Source: Clostridium polynesiense
GTDB taxonomy: Bacteria > Bacillota > Clostridia > Clostridiales > Clostridiaceae
Direction of reading: 5' to 3'
Length of the DNA: 43,939 nucleotides
Assembly: GCF_000820705.1 (NCBI RefSeq)
Contig: NZ_CCXI01000115.1
Coordinates: 1-43,939, forward strand
The notes beneath the pieces are model-generated. The model saw only the letters and a program-made list of their open reading frames with translations, was not told where the DNA came from and made no database searches. Of the stretch, positions 1 to 8,275 are shown in pieces. The translations under genes were made by a program, and so were the position numbers. The stretch's first letter is position 1; every line of letters begins with the position of its first letter.

Positions 1-694
1 AATCAAACCTCAAAAGCTCTTTAAATTTATACTCTACATAATCCTTGCATCCAGCATTTTTCGCTATCTTATTCCTTATTTTTATTAACTCATCCATTAT
101 ATTGTCAAGCTCTAAAGCATCCTTAAGCCTCCTGCTGAACACGGTCTTCCATGCTTCTTCTCTAATACCTCTATCTGAGTCCTTTAAATATTTATTCATT
201 TCAGGAAGAGTTTTTTCTTCCCCTCTCCACATAACAGTCATACTCCCTGTAATATCAAAGTACTTTGTGGTATTTTTACTTTCCTCTATTCCAAGGTTAA
301 TATTTTCCTCTCTAAAGAGTTCTATGGAGTTTTTTACCCTTCTATTTATAAGATTATAATAACTGGTAAGCTCGTCTCTAAATTTACTTTCATAAAATTT
401 TTTATCTAAACGATTTTTATACTTTTCAATAATAGGATTGAGTACCTCCTGGTCGTAAACAAATCTTTTCTTGTATTCCTCATTATCATTGTAGCTATTA
501 AAATTAATATAATTTTTAGTTGTCACCTCTTCGATATATTTAAAAATCTCATCTTTTTCCTTAAGCCAAATTTGTAATTCTTCTACACTGCCAACCTCTT
601 TAGAACACAATTCATTAAAGGCATCTTCTAATAGCTCAGATTTACCCATATCATAAAGCCCTGTTCTTGCTTTTTCGAGAAAAGAATTATTCAT
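1..694 (-). CDS. M3-family oligoendopeptidase, N-terminal part
   Basis: The gene runs off the left edge; 231 codons are visible from the ATG at 694, which has an AGGGG ribosome binding site 8 nt upstream. The translation begins MNNSFLEKARTGLYDMGKSE. It later contains the block GSMTVMWRGEEKTLPEMNKY, then a stretch with DRGIREEAW and ELDNIMDELIKIRNKIAKNAG. These are typical of the helical N-terminal half of PepF-like M3 metallopeptidases, cytoplasmic zinc enzymes that degrade oligopeptides. The HEXXH zinc motif would lie in the missing C-terminal half, so catalytic competence cannot be judged. No operon partner is visible, because the next gene on this strand ends 345 nt upstream behind its own terminator. 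Confidence 0.85.
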   Translation of the reverse strand, partial: MNNSFLEKARTGLYDMGKSELLEDAFNELCSKEVGSVEELQIWLKEKDEIFKYIEEVTTKNYINFNSYNDNEEYKKRFVYDQEVLNPIIEKYKNRLDKKFYESKFRDELTSYYNLINRRVKNSIELFREENINLGIEESKNTTKYFDITGSMTVMWRGEEKTLPEMNKYLKDSDRGIREEAWKTVFSRRLKDALELDNIMDELIKIRNKIAKNAGCKDYVEYKFKELLRFD

Positions 695-927
695 ATTTAT
701 TACCCCTTTTCATTTTAATCTCTTTTAATCTTATTACCATATAATAATTTTTATAATAAAATACTCACACAAAAGTCTTATACCTTATAACGGATGAACA
801 GACTTTTGATAAGGGTTTAACATTATATTTAACAACTATATTTTACCCTCCCTTTTAATTAATACTTAATGATACTAATTCCACATTTTTTAAAATCCTC
901 CTTCATCATTTTCAAAAAATAGAAAAA

Positions 928-974
928 AAGAAGTTTATCCTCTGATTTAACTAAAATTCAGCGGAAAACTTCTT
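928..974 (-). terminator. Intrinsic terminator of the YfcC-type transporter gene
   Basis: The 18-nt arms 928-945 and 957-974 (minus strand AAGAAGTTTTCCGCTGAA) pair with two mismatches. On the minus strand they are followed by a T-rich tract at 915-927. The hairpin lies 65 nt beyond the stop codon at 1040. The rest of the gap 695-1039 holds only the AT-rich leader of the peptidase gene. Confidence 0.8.
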
Positions 975-1039
975 AATTACTACCTTGTATAAGATAACCC
1001 ATATAATATTTATCCTGCTTTTATTTATAATTCTTTAGC

Positions 1040-2548
1040 TTAAAATGTTGCCTGGATAAGCAGCATTACCGCTGCAAAGGCTGCTACATATCCCATGAGA
1101 GGAAGTATGAATTTCAGCCATTTATCATAAGTTATATCCACCAACGCAAGAGTTGCCAAAATCAATCCCGTTGGGGTTATGAAGGCTATGAGTCCCTGAC
1201 CATATTGATAAGCGCTTACTATAACATCTCTGGACAGTCCTACTGAATCCGCTAAAGGAGCCATGATAGGCATTGCTAAAACTGCCAATCCTGATGAAGA
1301 TGGAATAAAGAATCCTAGAACAATGAAAATTATCAACATAAATATCATGAATAAACTAGAATTCATTCCCTGCACCGCATTGGATGAATAATACAGTATG
1401 GTATCTGAAATCAATCCTTTGTCCATAATAGTGTTGATTGCTCTTGCCACACCTACTATTAGTGCTACACCAACTAAATCTGCAGCACCGGCTATAAATT
1501 TATTAACGAATTCCTTTTCTCCCATACCTGATATAAAACCAATAAGAAGAGCCACAAAAAGGAATAATGCAGTCATTTCCATAAACCACCATTGCTTCAT
1601 GGACACTCCCCAAGTCATTACCACGAAGGATAAACCAAATATTATAAGCATAAGCTTTCTCCTTAGGGTAAACTCTATCACATTGTTAGGATCATAATCT
1701 TTAAGGAATTTTTCTTTTATAGCATCTCTTTCATTATAAGTTAATGACTTTTCCGGATTATTTTTTATTTTTCTTCCGTAATTAATTATATATAAAATAG
1801 TCAATACTGTAGCGATTACCAATCCAATTATCCTCATGCTTATCCCTTCTGTAAAGGTAATGCCTGCTGCATTAGAAGCTATTACAGAAGAAAAGGGATT
1901 AACAGTGGAAAACATGGTTCCTATGGAAGATCCCATATATAAAGCAGCTATGGATACTATGGCGTCATAGCCCGCAGCCACAAAAACAGGAATCAATATA
2001 GGATATAGTGCTATGGTTTCTTCTGCAAGACCAAAGGTAGTACCTCCTAAGGCTATTAAAACCGTTACAATAACTATAAGCAGAAACTCTCTTCCTTTCG
2101 TTGCTTTAGACAGCGATGCAATTCCGGCATCAAAGGCTCCTGTACTGTTTAAAATCCCTATTACCCCCCCTATTATTAATAAAAAGGTGATTATATCGAT
2201 AGTATCATATATACCTGTAATAGGAGCTTTTAAAACTTCCATAAAGCCTTGAGGATTGCTTGGTACTCTTTCATAGGTACCTGGTATTGCAACAGGCTTG
2301 TTTATGCTTTCATCTTTAAACTTTTCCACATCTACTTTTACCTGTAATTTATTAAGGGTGTCCTGAGAAACCGGCAGTTCTTCTTTTGAGCCATCAGGTC
2401 TGCTTACTGTAAATATATTTCTTTCAGGCTCATATATTAATTTAGCATAGGAACCTGAGGGAACTACGTAAGTTAAAATTGCCGCAAAAATTAACACTAT
2501 GAATAGTACAGTAAAAGCCGTTGGAAATCCTCTTTTTCTTTTTACCAT
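1040..2548 (-). CDS. YfcC-family (DcuC/ArcD-like) basic amino acid or C4-dicarboxylate transporter
   Basis: A 502-residue polytopic membrane protein with about 12 hydrophobic segments. After the first segment (residues 11-31) there is a soluble loop of about 90 residues (32-120), as in the YfcC family. The family-like stretches TTFGLAEETIALYPILIPVF and SSIGTMFSTVNPFSSVIASN mark the two re-entrant/transport motifs, and the C-terminal half repeats the fold with PSSSGLAVLAMPIMAPLAD. Family members are proposed to carry arginine/ornithine or dicarboxylates across the cytoplasmic membrane; the substrate cannot be read from the sequence. It is a single-gene unit: a GAGGAAGAGAG ribosome binding site lies just upstream of the ATG and a terminator sits at 928-974. 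Confidence 0.88.
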   Translation of the reverse strand: MVKRKRGFPTAFTVLFIVLIFAAILTYVVPSGSYAKLIYEPERNIFTVSRPDGSKEELPVSQDTLNKLQVKVDVEKFKDESINKPVAIPGTYERVPSNPQGFMEVLKAPITGIYDTIDIITFLLIIGGVIGILNSTGAFDAGIASLSKATKGREFLLIVIVTVLIALGGTTFGLAEETIALYPILIPVFVAAGYDAIVSIAALYMGSSIGTMFSTVNPFSSVIASNAAGITFTEGISMRIIGLVIATVLTILYIINYGRKIKNNPEKSLTYNERDAIKEKFLKDYDPNNVIEFTLRRKLMLIIFGLSFVVMTWGVSMKQWWFMEMTALFLFVALLIGFISGMGEKEFVNKFIAGAADLVGVALIVGVARAINTIMDKGLISDTILYYSSNAVQGMNSSLFMIFMLIIFIVLGFFIPSSSGLAVLAMPIMAPLADSVGLSRDVIVSAYQYGQGLIAFITPTGLILATLALVDITYDKWLKFILPLMGYVAAFAAVMLLIQATF

Positions 2549-3013
2549 TCTCTCTTCCTCCTTAGTATAGTTTATTAATATTATACTGCAGCAAAATTTT
2601 CATTTGCCTTCTCCTCGGTAATATTTACAAAAAATACCCACAATATTAATAAAACGCTATTATTCTATATCTATAATGTACTTAAGAAGTGATTTATATA
2701 ATTGCATTTTTAAATATACATGAAATATATATTTAAACAAAAACTTTCTTATTTCCAATTAAAGTACTTTAGTTTATTTTTATTATTTTGTTTAATGAAT
2801 ACTTTTTAAAGTATTACAAACAATACTAAGGACTTTGCAAAATATCTTTTGGAACTAGATAATCATACCAATACAAATATATAATATTCACTTTTAATTT
2901 AAATTTTATACATTGACTGATAAAAACATTTGTATTATTTTATATTTAATACAAAATTATCTATTAATTATAGTTATTAACAAACAATAAATTAATTAAG
3001 GAGGTTTTAATAA
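2549..3013. other. 465-bp AT-rich divergent intergenic region
   Basis: The region separates the minus-strand transporter from the plus-strand GlsB-like gene, so it must hold both promoters. It is very AT-rich with no ORF of note. Apart from the promoter candidate at 2913-2941 I see no convincing palindrome or repeat. Confidence 0.6.
2913..2941 (+). promoter_or_regulatory. Candidate sigma-A promoter for the GlsB-like gene
   Basis: TTGACT (2913-2918) and TATTTT (2936-2941) are separated by 17 nt, about 70 nt upstream of the ATG at 3014. The -35 matches the consensus in 5 of 6 positions. In DNA this AT-rich a chance -10 is easy to find, so the call is modest. Confidence 0.45.
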
Positions 3014-3262
3014 ATGAGTATTATTACTTGGATAGTTTTAGGAGCGTTAGCTGGATGGATAGCTAGCATGATTACAGGTAACAACGCTAGAATGGGTGCT
3101 GTTGCTAATATAATAGTTGGTATAATAGGTGCATTTATTGGAGGTTTCATCTTTGGATTGTTTGGAGGACAAGGTGTTACAGGCTTCAATTTATGGAGTG
3201 CAGTAGTTTCTATAGTAGGTGCTGTAGTACTGCTTCTTATAGTAAATGCATTTAGGAAATAG
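3014..3262 (+). CDS. GlsB/YeaQ/YmgE-family stress-response membrane protein
   Basis: An 82-residue, glycine-rich, almost wholly hydrophobic protein with three predicted membrane segments (about 3-21, 27-50 and 59-79). It has the family pattern of small residues in GALAGWIASMITG and IIGAFIGGFIFGLFG. This is the transglycosylase-associated (PF04226) family of small envelope stress proteins, whose biochemical role is unknown. The start is fixed by an AAGGAGG site 9 nt before the ATG. It is monocistronic and closed by a strong terminator at 3312-3348. The length is normal for the family. Confidence 0.9.
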   Translation: MSIITWIVLGALAGWIASMITGNNARMGAVANIIVGIIGAFIGGFIFGLFGGQGVTGFNLWSAVVSIVGAVVLLLIVNAFRK

Positions 3263-3285
3263 CATATTAAGTATATAATAATATT

Positions 3286-3348
3286 GACTGCTGGTTCTGC
3301 CAGCAGTCTGCAAAAAAAATCAAGGATTAATCATCCTTGATTTTTTTT
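3286..3348 (+). terminator. Hairpin plus bidirectional intrinsic terminator after the GlsB-like gene
   Basis: A perfect 9-bp stem, GACTGCTGG (3286-3294) with CCAGCAGTC (3300-3308), is followed by a second stem. That stem is 3312-3327 pairing with 3333-3348, core ATCAAGGAT, and has eight A on one side and eight T on the other. The flanking A and T runs mean it can terminate transcripts in both directions. Confidence 0.9.
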
Positions 3349-3408
3349 CATTATTTGTCACTTGTCAGGTGTCTGGCACTTTATATACAATTCCCATTAT
3401 TTTCAATC

Positions 3409-3449
3409 ACCCCTGGGGTGCTTCCACTTTTTTGAAGCACCCCAGGGGT
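3409..3449. repeat. REP-like palindrome, copy 1
   Basis: Left arm ACCCCTGGGGTGCTTC (3409-3424) and right arm 3434-3449 are perfectly complementary over 16 bp, with a 9-nt loop. A further CTTCC (3451-3455) follows. The element ends 23 nt before the stop codon of the minus-strand dehydrogenase. It is much richer in G+C than its surroundings and is one of eight related copies in the window. Confidence 0.93.
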
Positions 3450-3472
3450 ACTTCCATTATCTTCAAGCAACT

Positions 3473-4471
3473 TTACTGATTTGTCATTGATAAACCATAT
3501 TCTCTTAATATTTCTAAAGGGGTATCTTCACCCTTTAGGAAACTTTCTATATTTTTGATCAGCTCCCTGGTAACCTGGGCTCTTCTATCTATAGTAGGAC
3601 CTCCCATGTGAGGTATGGTTATTACATTATTCAGCTTTCTAAGTTTACTGTCTAATGGGAGTGGTTCTCTTTCATATACATCCAAAACAGCTTTAAACCT
3701 GTCCTTTTCCAGCTCCTCAATGAGAACTTCCTCATTGATTATTCCGCCGCGAGAAGTGTTTATAAGTATTGCCCCGTCTTTAATAGAGCTCAAAAGAGGC
3801 TTGTCCACCATATGATGGGTTTCTTTTCTATAGGGCAGATGAAGAGATATTATTTTACAGCTTTTAAATATTTCTTCTATATCTGCTTTTTCTACCCCAT
3901 ACTTTTTAAACACCTCTTCAGATACAAAAGGATCATAGACCTTTATCCTGCATCTAAAAGGTTTGAGCATAGCTGTGAGATGCTTTGCTATAGCACCGAA
4001 ACCCACTAATCCTACACTTTGATCTAAAAGACCTTCATTGAAAAATTTATCCTTTCTCCAGCCTCCCCCCTTTACCTGATCATTATAGTAAATAAGCTCT
4101 CTTAGGGAACAAAGCATATAAGCCATAACTCCTTCAGCTACGGATTCTGCATATAATGAGTTTCCGCTTAACACCTTTATTCCTTTACCATATAAAGCCT
4201 CTGATGCCACATAAGCCACTGAGCCCCCTGTATGAACAAGCACCTTTAGCCTATATGCTTCAGAGAGCACAAAAGAATCTAACTTGGGAGTTCCCCATCC
4301 GGAAATGCAGATATCCTTGTCTTTTAGAGCCTCTCTAAATTCCTCCCTTGTAAATTGTCTACCCAGAGTATTCCAGGTTACACTGCCTAAGGCATTCACT
4401 TTATCAATTACATCTTTAGGAAAAAAGCTTTCTCTGGTATCTCCATCAGGAATAGCTACTAATATATTCAT
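3473..4471 (-). CDS. D-isomer-specific 2-hydroxyacid dehydrogenase
   Basis: A 332-residue NAD-dependent dehydrogenase. The Rossmann motif VGLVGFGAIAKHL sits near residues 154-166. The catalytic triad of the D-2-hydroxyacid dehydrogenase family is recognisable as Arg in INTSRGGIINEE, Glu in DVYEREPLP and His in TIPHMGG. Enzymes of this family reduce 2-keto acids or oxidise D-2-hydroxyacids such as phosphoglycerate, glycerate or lactate in the cytoplasm; the substrate is not evident. The start has an AGGAGA site 6 nt upstream. It is a single gene upstream of REP copy 1, close to sugar-uptake genes, so a role with sugar-derived acids is possible but inferred. Confidence 0.88.
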   Translation of the reverse strand: MNILVAIPDGDTRESFFPKDVIDKVNALGSVTWNTLGRQFTREEFREALKDKDICISGWGTPKLDSFVLSEAYRLKVLVHTGGSVAYVASEALYGKGIKVLSGNSLYAESVAEGVMAYMLCSLRELIYYNDQVKGGGWRKDKFFNEGLLDQSVGLVGFGAIAKHLTAMLKPFRCRIKVYDPFVSEEVFKKYGVEKADIEEIFKSCKIISLHLPYRKETHHMVDKPLLSSIKDGAILINTSRGGIINEEVLIEELEKDRFKAVLDVYEREPLPLDSKLRKLNNVITIPHMGGPTIDRRAQVTRELIKNIESFLKGEDTPLEILREYGLSMTNQ

Positions 4472-4613
4472 CTTGTCTCCTTTTCCTGGAAAATAATATT
4501 CTAAATTATTTTTATCTTTTAATTGATTTTTAAAACTTTAAGATATTACATATCCAATATTATATTGAAAGTCATTATTAATTACTAAAATTACTAAAAT
4601 TATTAATAATTAT

Positions 4614-4685
4614 TAAACTATTTCTAAATACTAAATTATTAACAAGGGCTAAACTATTGATAAGTGCTAAACTGTCAGAATGTCA
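4614..4685. repeat. Degenerate 18-bp tandem repeat, four units
   Basis: Units start exactly 18 bp apart at 4614, 4632, 4650 and 4668, each opening with TAAA. The clearest are TAAACTATTTCTAAATAC, TAAATTATTAACAAGGGC and TAAACTATTGATAAGTGC; the fourth (TAAACTGTC...) is decayed. They lie about 140 nt upstream of the dehydrogenase start. Confidence 0.65.
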
Positions 4686-4794
4686 TATAATTATTGCTGA
4701 AAATTGCCCATTTTCATTAAGGCTTTATATTAAAACATCTAATGTCTATCAGCTCTTATACTAAGGAATCATACACCATTTCCCGATATCTATA

Positions 4795-4829
4795 AAAAAA
4801 ATCAGCCTAAAATATAAGGCTGATTTTTT
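4795..4829 (-). terminator. Bidirectional intrinsic terminator
   Basis: AAAAAATCAGCCT (4795 onward) pairs with AGGCTGATTTTTT (4817-4829) around an 8-nt loop. It lies 135 nt beyond the stop codon of the solute-binding protein gene at 4965 and would end that transcript. Confidence 0.85.
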
Positions 4830-4898
4830 CATTTTAATGCAGCTATATTTTAAATAAAGGGAAGTTATTTGGAAAATCTAGCTGTTTTATTCGGTTTA

Positions 4899-4992
4899 AT
4901 TACTATCTTCTTTGTACTGTACAAAAGGATTATTGCTTCTTACTTATACTATACAAATAGATTATTATTTTTTCCATGTGCTGTACCAATCG
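4899..4992. repeat. Three 30-32-bp tandem repeats overlapping the 3' end of the solute-binding protein gene
   Basis: Units are 4899-4928, 4929-4960 and 4961-4992. All begin ATTAYT and end in a TACTGTACAAAAGG-like block (TACTGTACAAAAGG, TACTATACAAATAG, TGCTGTACCAATCG). The third unit contains the stop codon and last codons of the gene at 4965, so the two downstream units look like diverged copies of the coding 3' end. Confidence 0.75.
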
Positions 4993-6428
4993 TTGACTTC
5001 CTTTGAAGCCTCTTCTCCGCCTTCATTCTTCCATTGCTGAATGAATTTATCGAAGTTATCAACCTTCTCTGAACCGGCTATAGCCTTTAATATATAATCT
5101 GACTCAAGCTTTAGAAGCTTTTGGTTATATTTAGCATTTGTAGCTAGAGGAGGTGCATAGGTTGCAACTACATCTTTCTTACCATAAGGCTCCTGCTTCT
5201 GCATTTCATCAAAAGCTGCTCCTATTAAAGGATCTTTTCTGGTTCTAAGAACCCATAAGTCCTGATATGCTTTTGCATCTGTGCTTGTTATAAACCAGTC
5301 AGCATTGTTTCTTTCTTCATTAAATTTAGGAAGTATTGGAACCATTCTTCCGTCAGCTTCCTTTTTCCAATGAACATTTTCTTGCCCGATTGCTAATTCT
5401 TTGAATAAATCTGGCTGAACCTTTAAGTCCATATATTTCATAGCGTGTTCTTTGTTCTTTGATACCTTAGGAATAGCTATATACCATGAAACTCCTGTAG
5501 CTTGAAGGAAAGCTCCCTGCTTACCGTCTTTACCTTTTAAGGATGGTATTAAAGTAATTTTAGCATTAGGGAAGTTCTTTTCTAAAGCTTTAGGAACAAC
5601 TCCTGCAATTCCCCATCCATAAGTCATCATCGCTGCTTTTCCACTGGTAAACTTCTCTTGAATCTTAGCAGAGTTATTTATTGGCCACTCTTTATCTATA
5701 AGCCCTTCATTATAAAGCTTATTCATAAATTCCAGATATTCTTTCATTCCTGGGTTTTCTAATCTGTTTCTAACTTTTCCGTCTGCTTCTTCCCACTGAG
5801 TTACTACGCCGAAAGCTCCTGCAATTTGATACACTATTGGCTCAAAGCCAGTTAAAGGTATAATATTTTTCTTTTCTTTAATAGTTTTTAAAACTGTATA
5901 GAATTCATCTAAGGTTGTTGGAGTCTTTAATCCAAGCTCATCCATTATATCCTGTCTTACTGCAAAAGCTTCAGAAATAAATGGCTTAGGTGCCTGCTCT
6001 GGAATACCATAAATCTTTCCGTTAACTTTAGCTGTTTCAAAAGCCTCTGGAGAATTTACCTTAAGCAGAGTTTGTCCATGTTCCTTAAGCAAGTCATCTA
6101 AAGGTTCCAAAGCTCCTTCATTAGCCAGCTTACTGTATTGAGCAGCAGTCAATTTGAGAATATCAATCTGCTCCTTATTAGCCATTAAAAGGTTTAGCTT
6201 GTCATTTGGATTCTCTAAGGGAAGAATCTCATAGTTAACCTTATATCCTGTCTTTTCTTCCAGGAATTTAGCTACGGGATCCTGGTTAGGATCAAAGTTT
6301 CTTTGGAAGCCCAGCTGTCTAAGAACTGGTTTTTCTCCTGACTCCTTTGCTGCTTCAGGTTTCTGACATCCTGCAAAAACACCTGCGGCCATAACAGCAG
6401 TCAACATTAATGCCATGACTTTTTTCAT
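4965..6428 (-). CDS. ABC transporter extracellular solute-binding lipoprotein (LplA/YtcQ type)
   Basis: A 487-residue lipoprotein. The signal peptide ends in the lipobox VFAGC, so Cys21 should be lipidated. The body is a family-1 solute-binding fold of the size used by oligosaccharide importers; visible blocks include KLNLLMANKEQIDILKLTAA and NWPINNSAKI-like central sequence. It binds a sugar, probably an oligosaccharide, outside the membrane and passes it to the permeases at 9609-11514. It is last in the order permease, permease, regulator, kinase, binding protein, starting 26 nt after the kinase stop. The start has a GGAGGGTATTAT site. The ligand cannot be deduced; the neighbouring GH20 gene suggests a HexNAc-containing glycan. 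Confidence 0.9.
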   Translation of the reverse strand: MKKVMALMLTAVMAAGVFAGCQKPEAAKESGEKPVLRQLGFQRNFDPNQDPVAKFLEEKTGYKVNYEILPLENPNDKLNLLMANKEQIDILKLTAAQYSKLANEGALEPLDDLLKEHGQTLLKVNSPEAFETAKVNGKIYGIPEQAPKPFISEAFAVRQDIMDELGLKTPTTLDEFYTVLKTIKEKKNIIPLTGFEPIVYQIAGAFGVVTQWEEADGKVRNRLENPGMKEYLEFMNKLYNEGLIDKEWPINNSAKIQEKFTSGKAAMMTYGWGIAGVVPKALEKNFPNAKITLIPSLKGKDGKQGAFLQATGVSWYIAIPKVSKNKEHAMKYMDLKVQPDLFKELAIGQENVHWKKEADGRMVPILPKFNEERNNADWFITSTDAKAYQDLWVLRTRKDPLIGAAFDEMQKQEPYGKKDVVATYAPPLATNAKYNQKLLKLESDYILKAIAGSEKVDNFDKFIQQWKNEGGEEASKEVNDWYSTWKK

Positions 6429-6454
6429 ATAATACCCTCCTGAATTTTAATATA

Positions 6455-8275
6455 TTATTTATTTAATAACTTTCCTTTATCCTCATAAATAAGTTTAGGG
6501 AAGGTTATGGTAACAATTGTTCCTTTACCTGGCTCACTTTCATAAACCAAGCCGTATTCATTTCCAAAGTAAAGCTTAATTCTCTGATCTACGTTTTTAA
6601 CACCGTAGCCTTTACTTTTATCATCCTTCAACAAACTTTCCAAAATGTCCTTACTTATGCCTGCTCCATTATCCTGCACTTTTAAAATAATCAGTCCTTT
6701 TTCTTCTCTGCCTGTAATCTTTACAAAACCTTTTTTGGTTTCAGACTCTTTTATACCATGAATTATTGCATTTTCTACAATAGGCTGAAGTATCAGCTTT
6801 ACCGTAGCACAATCCATTATCTCCTCATCCACCTCAATAATGCCTTCAACTTCATCAATGAATCTTTTCATTTGAATGTCCAAATACATGGTTACATGGG
6901 TAATTTCATCTCTTATAGAAACTATATCTCTACCTCCGCTAAGGCTTAACCTAAAAAATTTCGCAAGATTATTCACTATGTTTACTATATCGTCAGCACC
7001 GTATTTCATGGCCATCCAGCATATCATATCCAAGGTGTTATAAAGAAAATGCGGGTTAATTTGGGCCTGAAGGGCTCTAAGTTCTGCACCTTTTTTATTT
7101 ATTTCAGCCTGGTACTTTTCTTCTATAAGCAGCTTAATATTTTCCACCATGCCTTTAAATTGACTTTGTAAAACACCTATTTCATCAGAACTGTCTACCA
7201 CTATATTTACATTCCAATTATCATCTTCAATCTTTTTCATGTTTTTAATAAGCTGCCTGATTCTTTTAGTTATGCTTCCTGAAATCATGTATGCTATAAA
7301 CGCAGCCAATATTATAATAACCAGCATTATAGCAATCATATATCTTAGTACTTCATTGCTGTTTCGGAGGATTTCCTTTGTTGGAATTACAGCTACTAAA
7401 CGCCAATTAGTATTTTCCAGCTGTTTGTAATATACTATAGCCTGCTCATTATCAACCTTTAATTTGCTGTACCCCTCCTTTGCCCCCTTGATATGCGGAT
7501 AATAGGGTTCAATAGATACATTTCTGCCAAGCTTCTCTTTACCGTCCGAAGAAATTACAATTCCTTCATCATCCAGTAAGAAAACTTTTCCCGTAGTAGT
7601 CAATCCGGTCTCTTTCACTATTTCGTATATGCTTTGTTCAAGTATGTCTACAGAAATTACTCCAAGCTGTTTGCCATATAAATCTCCGCTGTTTATGGTT
7701 CTTACAATAGAGATTATATTCTGCTTAGTTCTAAATTCTTTAAAATCGTACTCATAAGTAGATCTCCATGTAATGCTTCCGTTACCTTCCACCGCTTTTT
7801 TGTACCAATCCTCATGATCTACATCTTTACTGTTAAGTATCTTATTTCCTGACTCTGCATACATGGCATCATTATTTACATAAAGCCTTATGCTGTATAC
7901 TTCCCTGCCATTTTGAAGGGATAGAAGTATGTCCATCAGCCTTCCATAGTCATCAATCTGCTCTCCTAGTGTGTAATCTTCACCGGATTTAGAAAGTATG
8001 CTTTGAATTTCCTTATTCATATATAGAAGGCTGGAAATATCTTTAACGTTGTTAAGCTTGTAGGATATAAAATTGTTTGCCTGCTCAAAGGCTTTCCTTG
8101 TAGAATTAATAGTCTGCCTCTCCATTAAATCTGAGTATCTTATATAGGATAGGAGACCTATGGTTGTTGTAGTAAAAATTATTAATATTAAAAAGGATAA
8201 AAGCACTTTATTTCTTATTTTTAAATTTTTTATATAACTTATTATCTTTTTAGGTATAAAAACATCTGGCTTCAT
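6455..8275 (-). CDS. YesM-type sensor histidine kinase
   Basis: A 606-residue membrane kinase. Domains in order are TM1 (about 23-45), an extracellular Cache-like sensor (about 46-305), TM2 (about 310-333), a HAMP region (about 334-385), a His_kinase (PF06580) domain with phospho-acceptor His409 in AQINPHFLYNTLDMICW, and a HATPase_c domain with DNGAGIS and GYGVKNVDQRI. YesM kinases sense sugars or a loaded binding protein and control oligosaccharide ABC transporter genes through a YesN partner. The ATG directly follows the stop of the YesN-like gene, so the two are translationally coupled. The gene then leads into the binding-protein gene. Confidence 0.94.
   Translation of the reverse strand: MKPDVFIPKKIISYIKNLKIRNKVLLSFLILIIFTTTTIGLLSYIRYSDLMERQTINSTRKAFEQANNFISYKLNNVKDISSLLYMNKEIQSILSKSGEDYTLGEQIDDYGRLMDILLSLQNGREVYSIRLYVNNDAMYAESGNKILNSKDVDHEDWYKKAVEGNGSITWRSTYEYDFKEFRTKQNIISIVRTINSGDLYGKQLGVISVDILEQSIYEIVKETGLTTTGKVFLLDDEGIVISSDGKEKLGRNVSIEPYYPHIKGAKEGYSKLKVDNEQAIVYYKQLENTNWRLVAVIPTKEILRNSNEVLRYMIAIMLVIIILAAFIAYMISGSITKRIRQLIKNMKKIEDDNWNVNIVVDSSDEIGVLQSQFKGMVENIKLLIEEKYQAEINKKGAELRALQAQINPHFLYNTLDMICWMAMKYGADDIVNIVNNLAKFFRLSLSGGRDIVSIRDEITHVTMYLDIQMKRFIDEVEGIIEVDEEIMDCATVKLILQPIVENAIIHGIKESETKKGFVKITGREEKGLIILKVQDNGAGISKDILESLLKDDKSKGYGVKNVDQRIKLYFGNEYGLVYESEPGKGTIVTITFPKLIYEDKGKLLNK

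Larger units (their letters stand above)
4472..4964. other. 493-bp AT-rich intergenic region with two tandem arrays and a terminator
   Basis: It contains the promoter region of the dehydrogenase, an 18-bp tandem repeat (4614-4685), a bidirectional terminator (4795-4829) and a 30-32-bp repeat running into the next gene (4899-4992). No gene is visible. Confidence 0.7.

Noticed and set aside
3014-3262. Minus-strand ORF opposite the GlsB-like gene (3007-3189)
   Set aside because: Shadow of a real gene: no ribosome site, and the plus-strand protein has clear family features.
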